Shown: positions 1 through 10,346 of the stretch, piece by piece
Layout of the letters: every line of letters starts with the position of its first letter
Numbering within the stretch: the first letter of the stretch is position 1
Assembly: GCA_013298125.1 (NCBI GenBank)
Contig: JAAFJP010000018.1
Span: 1-64,000, forward strand
Direction of reading: 5' to 3'
Length of the DNA stretch: 64,000 nucleotides
Source of the DNA: Cytophagales bacterium
GTDB lineage: Bacteria > Bacteroidota > Bacteroidia > Cytophagales > Spirosomataceae
Notes under the pieces: model-generated
Seen by the model: the letters and a program-made list of their open reading frames with translations, nothing else
Databases searched by the model: none
What the model was told of the DNA's origin: nothing
Program-made: the position numbers and the translations under genes

Positions 1-3000
1 TTCTGTTGTCTTGCATGACACATAGTAAGATGTTGTTGCTGAAATACTTGGAGTTGTATATGATGCTCCTGTTGCGATTGATGCACCACCTGTTGCGGTT
101 GCGTACCATTGAGCTACACCTGTTGTGCAAGTTGCTCCTAATGTTACAGTTCCTGCTCCGCAAATTGCATCACCTTTGGTAGTTGGTGCATTTGGAATTG
201 GATTAACTGTCGCTACTACTGGTGTTCTACCCGACTCACAACCTTCTGTTGTCTTGCATGACACATAGTAAGATGTCGTTGCTGAGATACTTGGTGTTGT
301 ATATGATGCTCCTGTCGCAATTGATGCTCCACCCGTTGCTGCTGCATACCATTGAGCTACACCTGTTGCACAAGTTGCTCCCAAAGTAACTGTTCCCGCT
401 CCGCAAATTGCCGCTGGCTTAACCGTTGGGGCTGATGGAATTGGGTTGATAGTTGCTATTACTGGTGTTCTTCCTGACTCACAACCTTCTGTTGTCTTGC
501 AACTTACATAATAAGTAGTTGTTGCTGTAATACTTGGAGTTGTATATGATGCTCCTGTCGCTACTGATGAACCACCTGTTGCCGCAGCATACCATTGAGC
601 TACACCTGTTGTACAAGTTGCTCCCAAGGTTACTGTTCCTGTTCCACAAATTGCATCTCCTTTGGTAGTTGGTGCTGCTGGAATTGGATTAATCGTTGCT
701 TTAACTTCTGTTCTTCCTGACTCACAACCTTCTGTTGTCTTACAACTTACATAATAAGTAGTCGTTGCTGAGATACTTGGAGTTGTGAAACTTGCTCCTG
801 TTGCTACTGAACTTCCACCCGTTGCCGCTGCATACCATTGAGCTACACCTGTTGTACAAGTTGCTCCCAAAGTAACAGTTCCCGTTCCGCAAATTGCATC
901 GCCTTTGGTAGTTGGTGCTGCTGGGATTGGATTAACTGTTGCTGCTACTGGTGTTCTTCCTGACTCACAACCTGCATCTGTTTTACATGATACATAGTAA
1001 GTAGTTGTTGCACTGATGCTTGGAGTTGTATAGCTTGCTCCTGTTGCAATTGATGCTCCACCCGTTGCAGCTGCGTACCACATTGCTGTTGAACCTGTTG
1101 TACAAGTTGCTCCCAAAGTAACTGTTCCCGTTCCACAGATTGCCGCTGGTTTAACCGTTGGTGCTGATGGAATTGGGTTGATAGTTGCTGTTACTGGTGT
1201 TCTTCCTGACTCACATCCTTCTGTTGTCTTGCATGACACATAATAAGATGTTGTTGCTGAAATACTTGGAGTTGTGAAACTTGCTCCTGTTGCTACGCTT
1301 GAACCACCTGTTGCTGCTGCATACCATTGAGCTACTCCTGTTGTACAAGTTGCTCCCAAGGTTACCGTTCCTGTTCCGCAAATTGCATCTCCTTTGGTAG
1401 TTGGTGCTGCTGGAATTGGGTTTATAGTTGCTTTAACTTCTGTTCTTCCTGACTCACAACCTTCTGTTGTCTTGCAACTTACATAATAAGTAGTTGTTGC
1501 TGAGATACTTGGAGTTGTGAAACTTGCTCCTGTTGCTACTGAACTTCCGCCCGTTGCCGCTGCATACCATTGTGCTACACCTGTTGTGCAAGTTGCTCCC
1601 AAGGTAACCGTTCCTGTTCCGCAAATTGCCGCTGGCTTAACCGTTGGAGTTGCTGGAATTGGATTAACTGTCGCTACTACTGGTGTTCTTCCTGATTCAC
1701 ATCCTTCTGTTGTCTTGCAGCTTACATAATAAGATGTTGTTGCTGTAATACTTGGAGTTGTGAAACTTGCTCCTGTTGCTACTGATGAACCACCTGTTGC
1801 CGCTGCATACCATTGAGCTACACCTGTTGTACAAGTTGCTCCCAAAGTAACTGTTCCCGCTCCACAAATAGCCGCTGGTTTAACCGTTGGTGCTGATGGA
1901 ATTGGGTTGATAGTTGCTGTTACTGGTGTTCTTCCTGATTCGCAACCTTCTGTTGTCTTACAACTTACATAATAAGTAGTTGTTGCTGTAATACTTGGAG
2001 TTGTGAAACTTGCTCCTGTTGCTACTGATGAACCACCTGTTGCCGCTGCATACCATTGAGCTACGCCTGTTGTACAAGTTGCTCCTAATGTTACCGTTCC
2101 TGTTCCACAAATTGCATCTCCTTTGGTAGTTGGTGCATTTGGAATTGGATTAACTGTTGCCGCTACTGGTGTTCTGCCTGACTCACAACCTGCATCTGTT
2201 TTACATGATACGTAGTAAGTAGTCGTTGCACTGATGCTTGGAGTTGTATATGATGCTCCTGTGGCAATTGATGCTCCACCCGTTGCCGCTGCATACCATT
2301 GAGCTGTTCCTGTTGTACAAGTTGCTCCCAAAGTAACTGTTCCTGTTCCGCAGATTGCATCGCCTTTGGTAGTTGGTGCTGCTGGAATTGGGTTGATAGT
2401 TGCTTTAACTTCTGTTCTTCCTGATTCACAGCCTCCTGTTGTCTTGCAACTTACATAATATGATGTTGTTACTGTAATACTTGGAGTTGTGAAACTTGCT
2501 CCTGTTGCAATTGATGAGCCGCCCGTTGCCGCTGCATACCATTGAGCTACTCCTGTTGTACAAGTTGCTCCTAATGTTACCGTTCCTGTTCCGCAAATTG
2601 CATCCCCTTTGGTAGTTGGTGCATTTGGAATTGGATTAACTGTTGCTGCTACTGGTGTTCTTCCTGACTCACAACCTTCTGTTGTCTTGCAACTTACATA
2701 ATATGATGTTGTTGCTGAAATACTTGGAGTTGTATATGATGCTCCTGTTGCAATTGATGAACCACCTGTTGCCGCTGCATACCATTGAGCTACTCCTGTT
2801 GTACAAGTTGCTCCTAATGTTACCGTTCCTGTTCCGCAAATTGCATCCCCTTTGGTAGTTGGTGCATTTGGAATTGGATTAACTGTTGCTGCTACTGGTG
2901 TTCTTCCTGACTCACAACCTTCTGTTGTCTTGCAACTTACATAATATGATGTCGTTGCTGAGATACTTGGTGTTGTATAACTTGCTCCTGTTGCAATTGA

Positions 3001-4107
3001 TGAACCACCCGTTGCCGCTGCATACCATTGAGCTACGCCTGTTGTACAAGTTGCTCCCAATGTTACTGTTCCTGTTCCACAGATTGCCGCTGGCTTAACC
3101 GTTGGTGCTGATGGAATTGGGTTGATAGTTGCAGTTACTGGTGTTCTTCCTGATTCACATCCTTCTGTTGTCTTGCAACTTACATAATAAGTAGTTGTTG
3201 CTGAGATGCTTGGTGTTGTGAAACTTGCTCCTGTTGCTACTACTGATGAACCACCTGTTGCTGCTGCATACCATTGAGCTACACCTGTTGTACAAGTTGC
3301 TCCCAAAGTAACTGTTCCCGTTCCGCAAATTGCATCACCTTTTGTAGTTGGTGCATTTGGAATTGGGTTGATAGTTGCTTTAACTTCTGTTCTTCCTGAC
3401 TCACATCCTTCTGTTGTCTTGCATGACACATAGTAAGATGTTGTTGCTGAAATACTTGGAGTTGTATATGATGCTCCTGTTGCGATTGATGCACCACCTG
3501 TTGCGGTTGCGTACCATTGAGCTACACCTGTTGTACAAGTTGCTCCCAAAGTAACTGTTCCTGTTCCACAGATTGCCGCTGGCTTAACCGTTGGAGTTGC
3601 TGGAATTGGATTAACCGTCGCTACTACTGGTGTTCTGCCTGATTCACAACCTTCTGTCGTCTTGCAACTTACATAATAAGTAGTCGTTGCTGAGATGCTT
3701 GGTGTTGTGAATGATGCTCCTGTTGCTACTGATGAACCTCCTGTTGCTGCTGCATACCATTGAGCTACACCTGTTGTGCAAGTTGCTCCCAAAGTAACAG
3801 TTCCTGTTCCACAGATTGCATCGCCTTTGGTAGTTGGTGCATTTGGAATTGGATTAACTGTTGCTACTACTGGGACTCTAACTGACTCACATCCTTCTGT
3901 TGTTTTGCAACTTACATAATAAGTAGTTGTTGCTGAGATGCTTGGAGTTGTATATGATGCTCCTGTTGCAATTGAACTTCCGCCCGTTGCCGCAGCGTAC
4001 CATTGAGCTGTTCCTGTTGCACAAGTTGCTCCCAATGTAACTGTTCCCGTTCCACAAATTGCCGCTGGCTTAACCGTTGGAGTTGCTGGAATTGGATTAA
4101 CAATTAC
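1..4107 (-). repeat. Tandem Ig-like domain array, about 243 bp per unit
   Basis: Sixteen complete units and one partial unit lie head to tail within the giant gene. Each encodes about 80 residues: a Pro-rich linker, an ICGTGTVTLGA strand, a WYAAATGGSS turn, a TTYYVSCK strand and GCES. Unit boundaries fall near 195, 440, 672, 930, 1175, 1412, 1655, 1895, 2140, 2385, 2625, 2868, 3110, 3357, 3600, 3845 and 4090. Units come in two subtypes by the linker preceding ICGTG: KGDA ('K') or KPAA ('P'). From N- to C-terminus the order is P K P K P K K K K P P K P K K P K. The unit at 3110-3357 has one extra codon (SSVVATG). Three more diverged units sit at 5285-6010. Nucleotide identity between units is high, implying recent expansion or gene conversion. 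Confidence 0.9.
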
Positions 4108-7100
4108 ACTTGTTGTAGCCATTACTGAACATTTACTACCATTTGCTGCGGTGAATGTTACCGTTACAGTATAAGTAGTTGATGTTGTTACGTTAGTATT
4201 TGTTACAGTCGCTTGCGTACTTGTAAATCCATTTGAACCTACCCACGAATACGAAGGTGAACAATTTACTGATTTAGAAATAGCATCAAGTGTTGCTGTC
4301 AAATCTACTTTTTCTCCTGAACAAATTGCTTTTGGATTTGCCGAAGCCGTTACCGAAGCAATATTTGTTGAAGTACCTAAATTGATGTTAATGTCTCCGT
4401 CTTTTGAAGCCGTTGTCCAGTTATTAGTACCACCATTTGTGATATTAATTTTGAACCATGAACTTGCTCCAAACTTAGCTACATCATTCAAACTACCTCC
4501 TGTACCTACTTGGAACGCACCCATATTCTGAGTATATGTACCTGTCAAACCTGCATAGATACCCGCACCTGAGAATGTTCCGTTTGAAGTTGGGTAATAA
4601 TACCAATCTGATACATTTGGAATATAATTAGAACAGTGCGTATTAGAAACTGGACTTCCAACTGGTGGTGTTCCTGTACGACCTGAATAATTTACAGTAG
4701 CCGTGATACAGTCATTTGCACTTCCGCCTATGACACAAGCTGTATAAGTTAAAACAGCCGTTCCATCACAGAATTCAGTCAACTCACCTGATTTTACTGA
4801 GAATTGTTGATTTGGCGAAGCCACATTTCCTTTCAAATCAGAGAACCACAATCCGTAAGATTTAGAAACATCTCCACATAATGAACTATTCTCTACTGGT
4901 GTTTTACGTGAAATACAAACTGGGTCTTTACCTTGGCAAGTTGTCAAAAGTGCTTTTTTAACAATGTTTGACTCACCGCCGATATAGTCAGTACAACCCG
5001 CACGTCTTGAACAACGAATATAACAAGTCGTTTGCGTGATTGCTCCTGGTTGATAACTCGTTTGAGTTGCTCCTGGAATCTGTGTATAAAGCGTTTGACC
5101 TACAATATTTTGTGGACAAACACCATTCGTTAATGAAGTTGTTTGTAACCAAATATATTCAATAGCCAAACTTGCATCTCCACCACTCGCTGGTGTTACG
5201 CTTGTAATTAATGCTGGTGTTCCTCCTGGGCAAATATTTTCATTTGACTCAATTTTTCCACCATCCGTAATTTTAGCAATAACTGTTGCTTTAACTTCAA
5301 CTCTTGCTGATTCACAACCTGCACTTGTTTTACAACTTACATAATAAGTAGTATTTGCAGAAATGCTTGGTGTTGTGAAACTTGCTCCTGTGGCAATTGA
5401 ACTTCCACCCGTCGTAGCAGCATACCATTGTGCTACACCTGATGAACAGTTAGCTCCTAATGTTGCTGTTCCTGTTCCGCAAATTGTTGCTGGGGTAACT
5501 GTTGGAGCAGAAGCATTAGCATTTACTGTTGCTTTAACTTCAACTCTTGCCGACTCACAACCTGCACTTGATTTACAAGTAACATAATAAGAAGTTGTCG
5601 CAGTCAAACTTGGTGTTGTATATGATGCACCAGTAGCAATTGAACTTCCACCCGTTGCAGCAGCATACCATGTAGCTGTTGAACCAGTAGCACAAGTTGC
5701 TCCCAAAGTCATAGTTCCTGTTCCACAAATCGAAGCTGGTGTTACCGTTGGCACAGCCGCACTTGGATTTATCGTTGCCACTACCTCTGTTCTCGCAGAC
5801 TCACAACCTTCTGGTGATTTACAACTTACATAATAAGTAGTTGTTGCTGAAATACTTGGAGTAGTATAACTTGCTCCCGTTGCCACAGCACTTCCACCCG
5901 TTGCAGCCGCATACCATTGAGCTACGCCTGTTGCACAAGTTGCTCCTAATGTTACCGTTCCAGTTCCACAAATAGCTGCTGGGGTAGTTGTTGGAGCAGC
6001 AGGTGCTGCATCAATTGTAACAATAATTACATTTGATTCGCCTACGTAATCCGTACAACCCGCACGACGAGAACAACGTACAAAAGCTGTTGTTTTCGAG
6101 ATATTCGCAAGGTCAAGAGTAGCTGCATTTGAGCCTGCAATTGGAAACCATTGACTGGTATTCGCTGGGTCAGCAGGGTTATATGTAGTAGTAGTTGTGC
6201 TTTTTAACCAAACATATTCCAATGCTCCACTTCCACCTGATGGCGAAACGGCATCCGTAAACGGTGCTGGGTCAAATGCTCCACAACTTCTTTGGTTGGC
6301 AGCAATTCTTCCACCATTTGTAACATTGTCACAACAAACAGCATTTAAAGCTACGCCCGTTGTGGCTGTTACAGAACACTTACTACCATTCGCTGCCGTG
6401 AAAGTCACAGTAACTGTATAAGTAGTAGCACCCTGAACATTATTATTAGTTACAGTCGCTTGATTACTTGTAAATCCGTTTGAACCAACCCATGAATAAG
6501 TTGGTGAACAATTAGCTGATTTAGAAGCTGCATCAATAGTAGCTGTCAATGCCACATTTTCACCTTTACAGATGGATGCTGGATTAGCCGTAGCCGTTAC
6601 CGAAGCAATGTGTGTTGAGTTTCCTAAATTGATGTTAATATCTCCATCTTTTGAAACTGTACTCCAATTATTAGTACCACCGTTAGTAATACCAATTTTA
6701 AACCAAGAGCTTGCTCCAAGTTTTGAAATATCATTCAAACTACCACCTGTACCTACTTGGAACGCACCCATATTTTGTGTGTAAGTTCCAGTCAATCCAG
6801 CATAAATACCTGAACCAGAGAATGAACCACTTGAAGTTGGGTAATAATACCAATCTCCAACATTTGGATTATAAGTAGTACAGTGTGTATTCAAAACTGG
6901 GCTACTTGTAGGAGGTGTTCCTGTACGACCTGAATAATTTACAGTAGCCGTAATACAGTCATTTGCTCCACCACCTACTACACAAGCTGTATAAGTCAAT
7001 ACCGCAGTACCATCACAAAACTCAGTCAATTCACCTGATTTTACAGAGAAAGACTGACTTGGTGAAGTTACATTTCCTTTCAAATCATTAAACCACATTC

Positions 7101-9042
7101 CGTAAGACTTTGTAGCATCTCCACAAAGACTACTGTTTTGAACAGGGAATTTACGAGAAAGACAAACAGGGTCTTTACCACCACAATTTGCATTAATCGT
7201 AACGGTAATGATATTTGACTCTCCCACATAGTCAGCACAACCCGCTCTACGTGAACAACGTATAAAAGAAGTTGTCTTCGTAAGTGGACCTGCATCATAA
7301 GTTGATGCAGTAGCTCCTGTAATAGCAAACCATTCGTTTTGATTAGTTGAAGTCAAAGTTGTAGCTGTTGTACTTTTCAACCAAACATATTCCAAAGCTC
7401 CTGTTCCACCTGATGGGTCAGTAACACTTGTGAAAGCCGCAGGGTCAAAACCACTACATCCTGTCTGATTAGCTGCAATAGTACCTCCTGATGTTACATT
7501 ACTACAACAATTTCCTGAAACAGTCACTGTAATAACATTCGATTCTCCTACATAATCTGTACAACCCGCTCTACGTGAACAACGAATAAAATATGTTGTC
7601 TGAGTTATAGGTCCTGAATCATACGTCAAGCCAGTAGCTCCATTAATAGTAGTCCATTGACTTGCCGTAGCAGTTGTCAATACAGATGACGTTGTACTTT
7701 TCAACCAAACAATTTCCAAGGCATTTGTACTACCACCCGATGGATTAGCAACACTTGTAAAAGCCGCAGGGTCAAAACCGCTACATCCTGTTTGAGCACT
7801 TCCGATTGTTCCACCAGAAGTTACGTTGTTACAAACCACAGGCGTACAACCTGGCATTTCTAAATAAAAATCCGTTCCTTCTTTACCTACGCTCAAAGTC
7901 TTGCCCGAAGAAGTAGGTTGTTTAACTACACAAAGTTCAACCCAAGCACTCGAACCAAATGAATCTTTATAACGAATCGATCCACCCGTACCCACTTGCC
8001 AAGGCATAGAAGGGTCTAAGGTTACATTAATCTGAGAACCCAAAACACTCGAACCTGTACCGATTAAAGTACCAGAAGCATTTGGATAAAAATACCAATC
8101 TGCCCCTTTCTGACTTACGCAAAAAGAAGTATTATTATCACTCGAGAAGTGACCTGTACCTGTTGTCGTTCTACCTTTTAAGAATAGATTAACATCAAAA
8201 GCAACTGTCGCATCATTTTTCTTAGTAATTGTTCCCTTAACTGTGGCAGTATTATCACTAAATTCTTTCCAAGTTAAATTACTAACATTATATTCATTAT
8301 TAGCACCACCACCAGCACCATTAATTAAAATATTCAACCAAGGACCATATCCATAGGTAGTACCCGCACAATTCCTAAAATTCTCAATTTTACAACTCTT
8401 TGTTTCCGTTCCAGTAGGTGTTCCTCCTACGTGTTGAATTAGAGAATAATCATCTACCTTCAATACCGTCCAATCAGTATATCCAAATACTTGCACATAA
8501 CGAGCGTTGCTCGGAAGACTAAAAGTTTTGGTATATTGTTGAAAACTTGTACTATTAACCTCCATCTCAAAACTTGCAGAATTTATCTTCTGCCAATTCG
8601 CATCAAGCACACTCACACCCACAGAACTCCATTTAGAAGCATCATGAGTCATCGCCCACACAGAAAAAGTATAACTTCCAAAAGGTGAAGCATTCACGTT
8701 TTGATAGAAATACTCATTGTCTTGATAAGCATTGTTGATGTGTGCTGCATAAGTTCCTGTTTTTACAGGATTTGTCGCAGCCACTGTTCTGATAGGGCTT
8801 TTGTTGGACTGCCAACCCGCTAACTTTGATTCAAAGCCTGGGTTTACAAGAAGTTCTTGTGCAAAAGACGATTGTCCGAAGAAAACGGACAACAACACCG
8901 TGAAGGCAACCATAAAGGCTCGGCTGACTTTTCCTGTGTGATACAGGAAAAGCCTTGCCAAACCGTCTCGCAAGTTGTTGGGGGGTAACAACAGGCGACT
9001 TGGGCTGTCAAAATACGACAGCCAACGAGTAAAGTTGGACAT
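1..9042 (-). CDS. Giant secreted Ig-like repeat protein (5' part, runs off the left edge)
   Basis: The frame is open from an ATG at 9042 to base 1 (3014 codons, no stop). Residues 1-62 form a long N-terminus with a hydrophobic segment (about 42-58) ending in SSFAQ, read as an extended signal peptide. Residues ~66-200 resemble a carbohydrate-binding (CBM4/9-like) beta-sandwich, starting with NPGFES. Four Cys-rich modules follow, each ending in a CSRRAGC motif (around bases 7850, 7500, 6340 and 5280). A second module type starting GKDPVC occurs twice (~7188-6560 and ~4952-4320). Ig-like domains of the CHU_C-associated type (CGTG...WYAA.TGG...GCES) occur three times at 6010-5285 and in one long run from 4107 to the edge. 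Such proteins are normally exported by the type IX system and act as adhesins or gliding-associated surface proteins; the sorting domain would lie off-window. An alternative start is the ATG at 8913, inside the hydrophobic region. The function is inferred from architecture only. Confidence 0.85.
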   Translation of the reverse strand, partial: MSNFTRWLSYFDSPSRLLLPPNNLRDGLARLFLYHTGKVSRAFMVAFTVLLSVFFGQSSFAQELLVNPGFESKLAGWQSNKSPIRTVAATNPVKTGTYAAHINNAYQDNEYFYQNVNASPFGSYTFSVWAMTHDASKWSSVGVSVLDANWQKINSASFEMEVNSTSFQQYTKTFSLPSNARYVQVFGYTDWTVLKVDDYSLIQHVGGTPTGTETKSCKIENFRNCAGTTYGYGPWLNILINGAGGGANNEYNVSNLTWKEFSDNTATVKGTITKKNDATVAFDVNLFLKGRTTTGTGHFSSDNNTSFCVSQKGADWYFYPNASGTLIGTGSSVLGSQINVTLDPSMPWQVGTGGSIRYKDSFGSSAWVELCVVKQPTSSGKTLSVGKEGTDFYLEMPGCTPVVCNNVTSGGTIGSAQTGCSGFDPAAFTSVANPSGGSTNALEIVWLKSTTSSVLTTATASQWTTINGATGLTYDSGPITQTTYFIRCSRRAGCTDYVGESNVITVTVSGNCCSNVTSGGTIAANQTGCSGFDPAAFTSVTDPSGGTGALEYVWLKSTTATTLTSTNQNEWFAITGATASTYDAGPLTKTTSFIRCSRRAGCADYVGESNIITVTINANCGGKDPVCLSRKFPVQNSSLCGDATKSYGMWFNDLKGNVTSPSQSFSVKSGELTEFCDGTAVLTYTACVVGGGANDCITATVNYSGRTGTPPTSSPVLNTHCTTYNPNVGDWYYYPTSSGSFSGSGIYAGLTGTYTQNMGAFQVGTGGSLNDISKLGASSWFKIGITNGGTNNWSTVSKDGDININLGNSTHIASVTATANPASICKGENVALTATIDAASKSANCSPTYSWVGSNGFTSNQATVTNNNVQGATTYTVTVTFTAANGSKCSVTATTGVALNAVCCDNVTNGGRIAANQRSCGAFDPAPFTDAVSPSGGSGALEYVWLKSTTTTTYNPADPANTSQWFPIAGSNAATLDLANISKTTAFVRCSRRAGCTDYVGESNVIIVTIDAAPAAPTTTPAAICGTGTVTLGATCATGVAQWYAAATGGSAVATGASYTTPSISATTTYYVSCKSPEGCESARTEVVATINPSAAVPTVTPASICGTGTMTLGATCATGSTATWYAAATGGSSIATGASYTTPSLTATTSYYVTCKSSAGCESARVEVKATVNANASAPTVTPATICGTGTATLGANCSSGVAQWYAATTGGSSIATGASFTTPSISANTTYYVSCKTSAGCESARVEVKATVIAKITDGGKIESNENICPGGTPALITSVTPASGGDASLAIEYIWLQTTSLTNGVCPQNIVGQTLYTQIPGATQTSYQPGAITQTTCYIRCSRRAGCTDYIGGESNIVKKALLTTCQGKDPVCISRKTPVENSSLCGDVSKSYGLWFSDLKGNVASPNQQFSVKSGELTEFCDGTAVLTYTACVIGGSANDCITATVNYSGRTGTPPVGSPVSNTHCSNYIPNVSDWYYYPTSNGTFSGAGIYAGLTGTYTQNMGAFQVGTGGSLNDVAKFGASSWFKINITNGGTNNWTTASKDGDININLGTSTNIASVTASANPKAICSGEKVDLTATLDAISKSVNCSPSYSWVGSNGFTSTQATVTNTNVTTSTTYTVTVTFTAANGSKCSVMATTSVIVNPIPATPTVKPAAICGTGTVTLGATCATGTAQWYAAATGGSSIATGASYTTPSISATTTYYVSCKTTEGCESVRVPVVATVNPIPNAPTTKGDAICGTGTVTLGATCTTGVAQWYAAATGGSSVATGASFTTPSISATTTYYVSCKTTEGCESGRTPVVATVNPIPATPTVKPAAICGTGTVTLGATCTTGVAQWYATATGGASIATGASYTTPSISATTSYYVSCKTTEGCESGRTEVKATINPIPNAPTTKGDAICGTGTVTLGATCTTGVAQWYAAATGGSSVVATGASFTTPSISATTTYYVSCKTTEGCESGRTPVTATINPIPSAPTVKPAAICGTGTVTLGATCTTGVAQWYAAATGGSSIATGASYTTPSISATTSYYVSCKTTEGCESGRTPVAATVNPIPNAPTTKGDAICGTGTVTLGATCTTGVAQWYAAATGGSSIATGASYTTPSISATTSYYVSCKTTEGCESGRTPVAATVNPIPNAPTTKGDAICGTGTVTLGATCTTGVAQWYAAATGGSSIATGASFTTPSITVTTSYYVSCKTTGGCESGRTEVKATINPIPAAPTTKGDAICGTGTVTLGATCTTGTAQWYAAATGGASIATGASYTTPSISATTTYYVSCKTDAGCESGRTPVAATVNPIPNAPTTKGDAICGTGTVTLGATCTTGVAQWYAAATGGSSVATGASFTTPSITATTTYYVSCKTTEGCESGRTPVTATINPIPSAPTVKPAAICGAGTVTLGATCTTGVAQWYAAATGGSSVATGASFTTPSITATTSYYVSCKTTEGCESGRTPVVATVNPIPATPTVKPAAICGTGTVTLGATCTTGVAQWYAAATGGSSVATGASFTTPSISATTTYYVSCKTTEGCESGRTEVKATINPIPAAPTTKGDAICGTGTVTLGATCTTGVAQWYAAATGGSSVATGASFTTPSISATTSYYVSCKTTEGCESGRTPVTATINPIPSAPTVKPAAICGTGTVTLGATCTTGSTAMWYAAATGGASIATGASYTTPSISATTTYYVSCKTDAGCESGRTPVAATVNPIPAAPTTKGDAICGTGTVTLGATCTTGVAQWYAAATGGSSVATGASFTTPSISATTTYYVSCKTTEGCESGRTEVKATINPIPAAPTTKGDAICGTGTVTLGATCTTGVAQWYAAATGGSSVATGASYTTPSITATTTYYVSCKTTEGCESGRTPVIATINPIPSAPTVKPAAICGAGTVTLGATCATGVAQWYAAATGGASIATGASYTTPSISATTSYYVSCKTTEGCESGRTPVVATVNPIPNAPTTKGDAICGAGTVTLGATCTTGVAQWYATATGGASIATGASYTTPSISATTSYYVSCKTTE

Positions 9043-9540
9043 ATTTAGTATAATTTAGATTAGGAAACACACAGTCATCCAATGGAGTGTCAGGTAAAAC
9101 ACAACATTGAAAACAAGGCTATTCGATTGGACATAAAAATCCACACGAAAGGCATTGCCAATTTTTAATAATTACAGACAAGGAAGCGAGTGCTTATTGA
9201 TTCAGGCGGTCAGAATCTAATAAACTTCATTTTGAAAAAAACTTATGATATGTAAGGAATGGAAGATTTTACCGAAAAACGAAGGTAGGGATGGTATGTT
9301 GAAACTATTATCGCTTGAAGAATCTTAAATCTTTTTTGATTTAGAGTATAAGCGTTAAACACAGACTATTATCGGCGAATAACAATCAAAATTTCAAACT
9401 TACTAATTATCTACTTAGGTTAACACGGTATTTGAACGTAAAGTAAAGGAATCATTTTGTGTTTTCAAAAGAAAATTGAGATTATTTATCAAACGTTAAT
9501 TTATTGAGGTATAAAAATGTATAAAACTTTTTTGGTTCTC

Positions 9541-9572
9541 TTTGCTAAATCAAGAAACATTCACTAATTTTG
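9541..9572 (+). promoter_or_regulatory. Bacteroidota-type promoter for the rplM operon
   Basis: A -33 element TTTG (9541-9544) is followed after 20 bases by TAATTTTG (9565-9572), an exact match to the Bacteroidota -7 consensus TAnnTTTG. Transcription would start near 9578, giving a leader of about 200 nt before rplM. The rest of the 733-base gap from 9043 holds no gene that I can support. Confidence 0.75.
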
Positions 9573-9577
9573 CGTTC

Positions 9578-9775
9578 CCAAATTTTAACTGGATGCCCGT
9601 TCGGAAAAAAATAAAGGACAAATCATTGAAAATCAGTGTCGTTCCAACGTCTGATGTATAGGAAACACATTTGCGAATCTTAATAAAAGTCCAACGTGAA
9701 TGTCAATTTTATAACACCTCCTGGCAGGGGTGCTTTCTATGAGAAAATATTATCGGACTTTTACCATATAATAAA
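9578..9775 (+). promoter_or_regulatory. Long 5' leader of rplM, possible ribosomal-protein leader
   Basis: The predicted transcript has a ~200-nt untranslated leader. Close to the start codon it contains a hairpin CACCTC-CTGGCA-GGGGTG (about 9715-9732). Ribosomal protein operons are often autoregulated through such leaders. I cannot match this one to a named family, so a regulatory role is inference. Confidence 0.35.
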
Positions 9776-10219
9776 GTGGATACTTTAAGTTATAAAACCG
9801 TATCGGCAAACAGCTCAAATGTTGAAAAAGCATGGGTTGTTATTGATGCCGAAAATCAAATAGTAGGTCGTTTGAGTTCACAAATCGCAATGATTTTACG
9901 TGGCAAAAACAAGGCTTCATACACACCACACGTTGATTGTGGGGACAATGTTATCGTTATCAATGCTGATAAAATTCGTTTTACAGGAAAGAAAATGAAC
10001 AATAAAGTGTATATCCGTCACACAGGTTATCCTGGTGGTCAGCGTTTTGCTACACCAAGAGAAGTTTTGGCGAAAAATCCAAGAGGTATTATGGAATCTG
10101 CCGTGAAAGGTATGTTACCAAAAAATCGTTTGGGAAGCAAATTGTTCACCAACCTTTATGTATATGCAGGTTCGGAACATCCTCACGCAGCACAACAACC
10201 AACTGAAATCAAATTCTAA
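9776..10219 (+). CDS. rplM: 50S ribosomal protein L13
   Basis: This 147-residue protein is a full-length bacterial L13, a primary assembly protein of the large subunit. The N-terminus MDTLSYKT is typical of Bacteroidota L13. Family motifs WVVIDAENQIVGRL, DNVIVINADKIRFTG, GYPGG and AVKGMLPKNRLG are present. The start is a GTG at 9776, chosen because the next residues match the family and no in-frame ATG lies nearby upstream. It heads the rplM-rpsI-rpsB-tsf cluster behind an exact -33/-7 promoter. No clear Shine-Dalgarno is seen, as usual in this phylum. Confidence 0.97.
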   Translation: MDTLSYKTVSANSSNVEKAWVVIDAENQIVGRLSSQIAMILRGKNKASYTPHVDCGDNVIVINADKIRFTGKKMNNKVYIRHTGYPGGQRFATPREVLAKNPRGIMESAVKGMLPKNRLGSKLFTNLYVYAGSEHPHAAQQPTEIKF

Positions 10220-10346
10220 TTCTGAGTTGTTAAGTTGCTAAGTTGTCAGGTTATTAATTTTTTAAGTCGAAGATTTTAGATTCTTCATAAACTTAAAAAC
10301 TTAAAACTTAAAACTTAAAACTTACCCCTCACAGCTATAAAAAAAA

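Noticed and set aside
1-4107. Many short open frames on both strands in the repeat region (for example 2163-2429, 2643-2858, 3279-3497)
   Set aside because: They recur at the repeat period, are Gln- or Leu-rich shadows of the Ig-repeat frame, and lie inside one continuous 3014-codon frame.
1-4107. CRISPR or satellite array from the 243-bp periodicity
   Set aside because: The repeats keep one reading frame throughout and encode Ig-like domains.
9043-9775. tRNA or other known RNA gene in the largest gap
   Set aside because: No cloverleaf or T-loop consensus found by eye; only the promoter and leader of rplM are supported.
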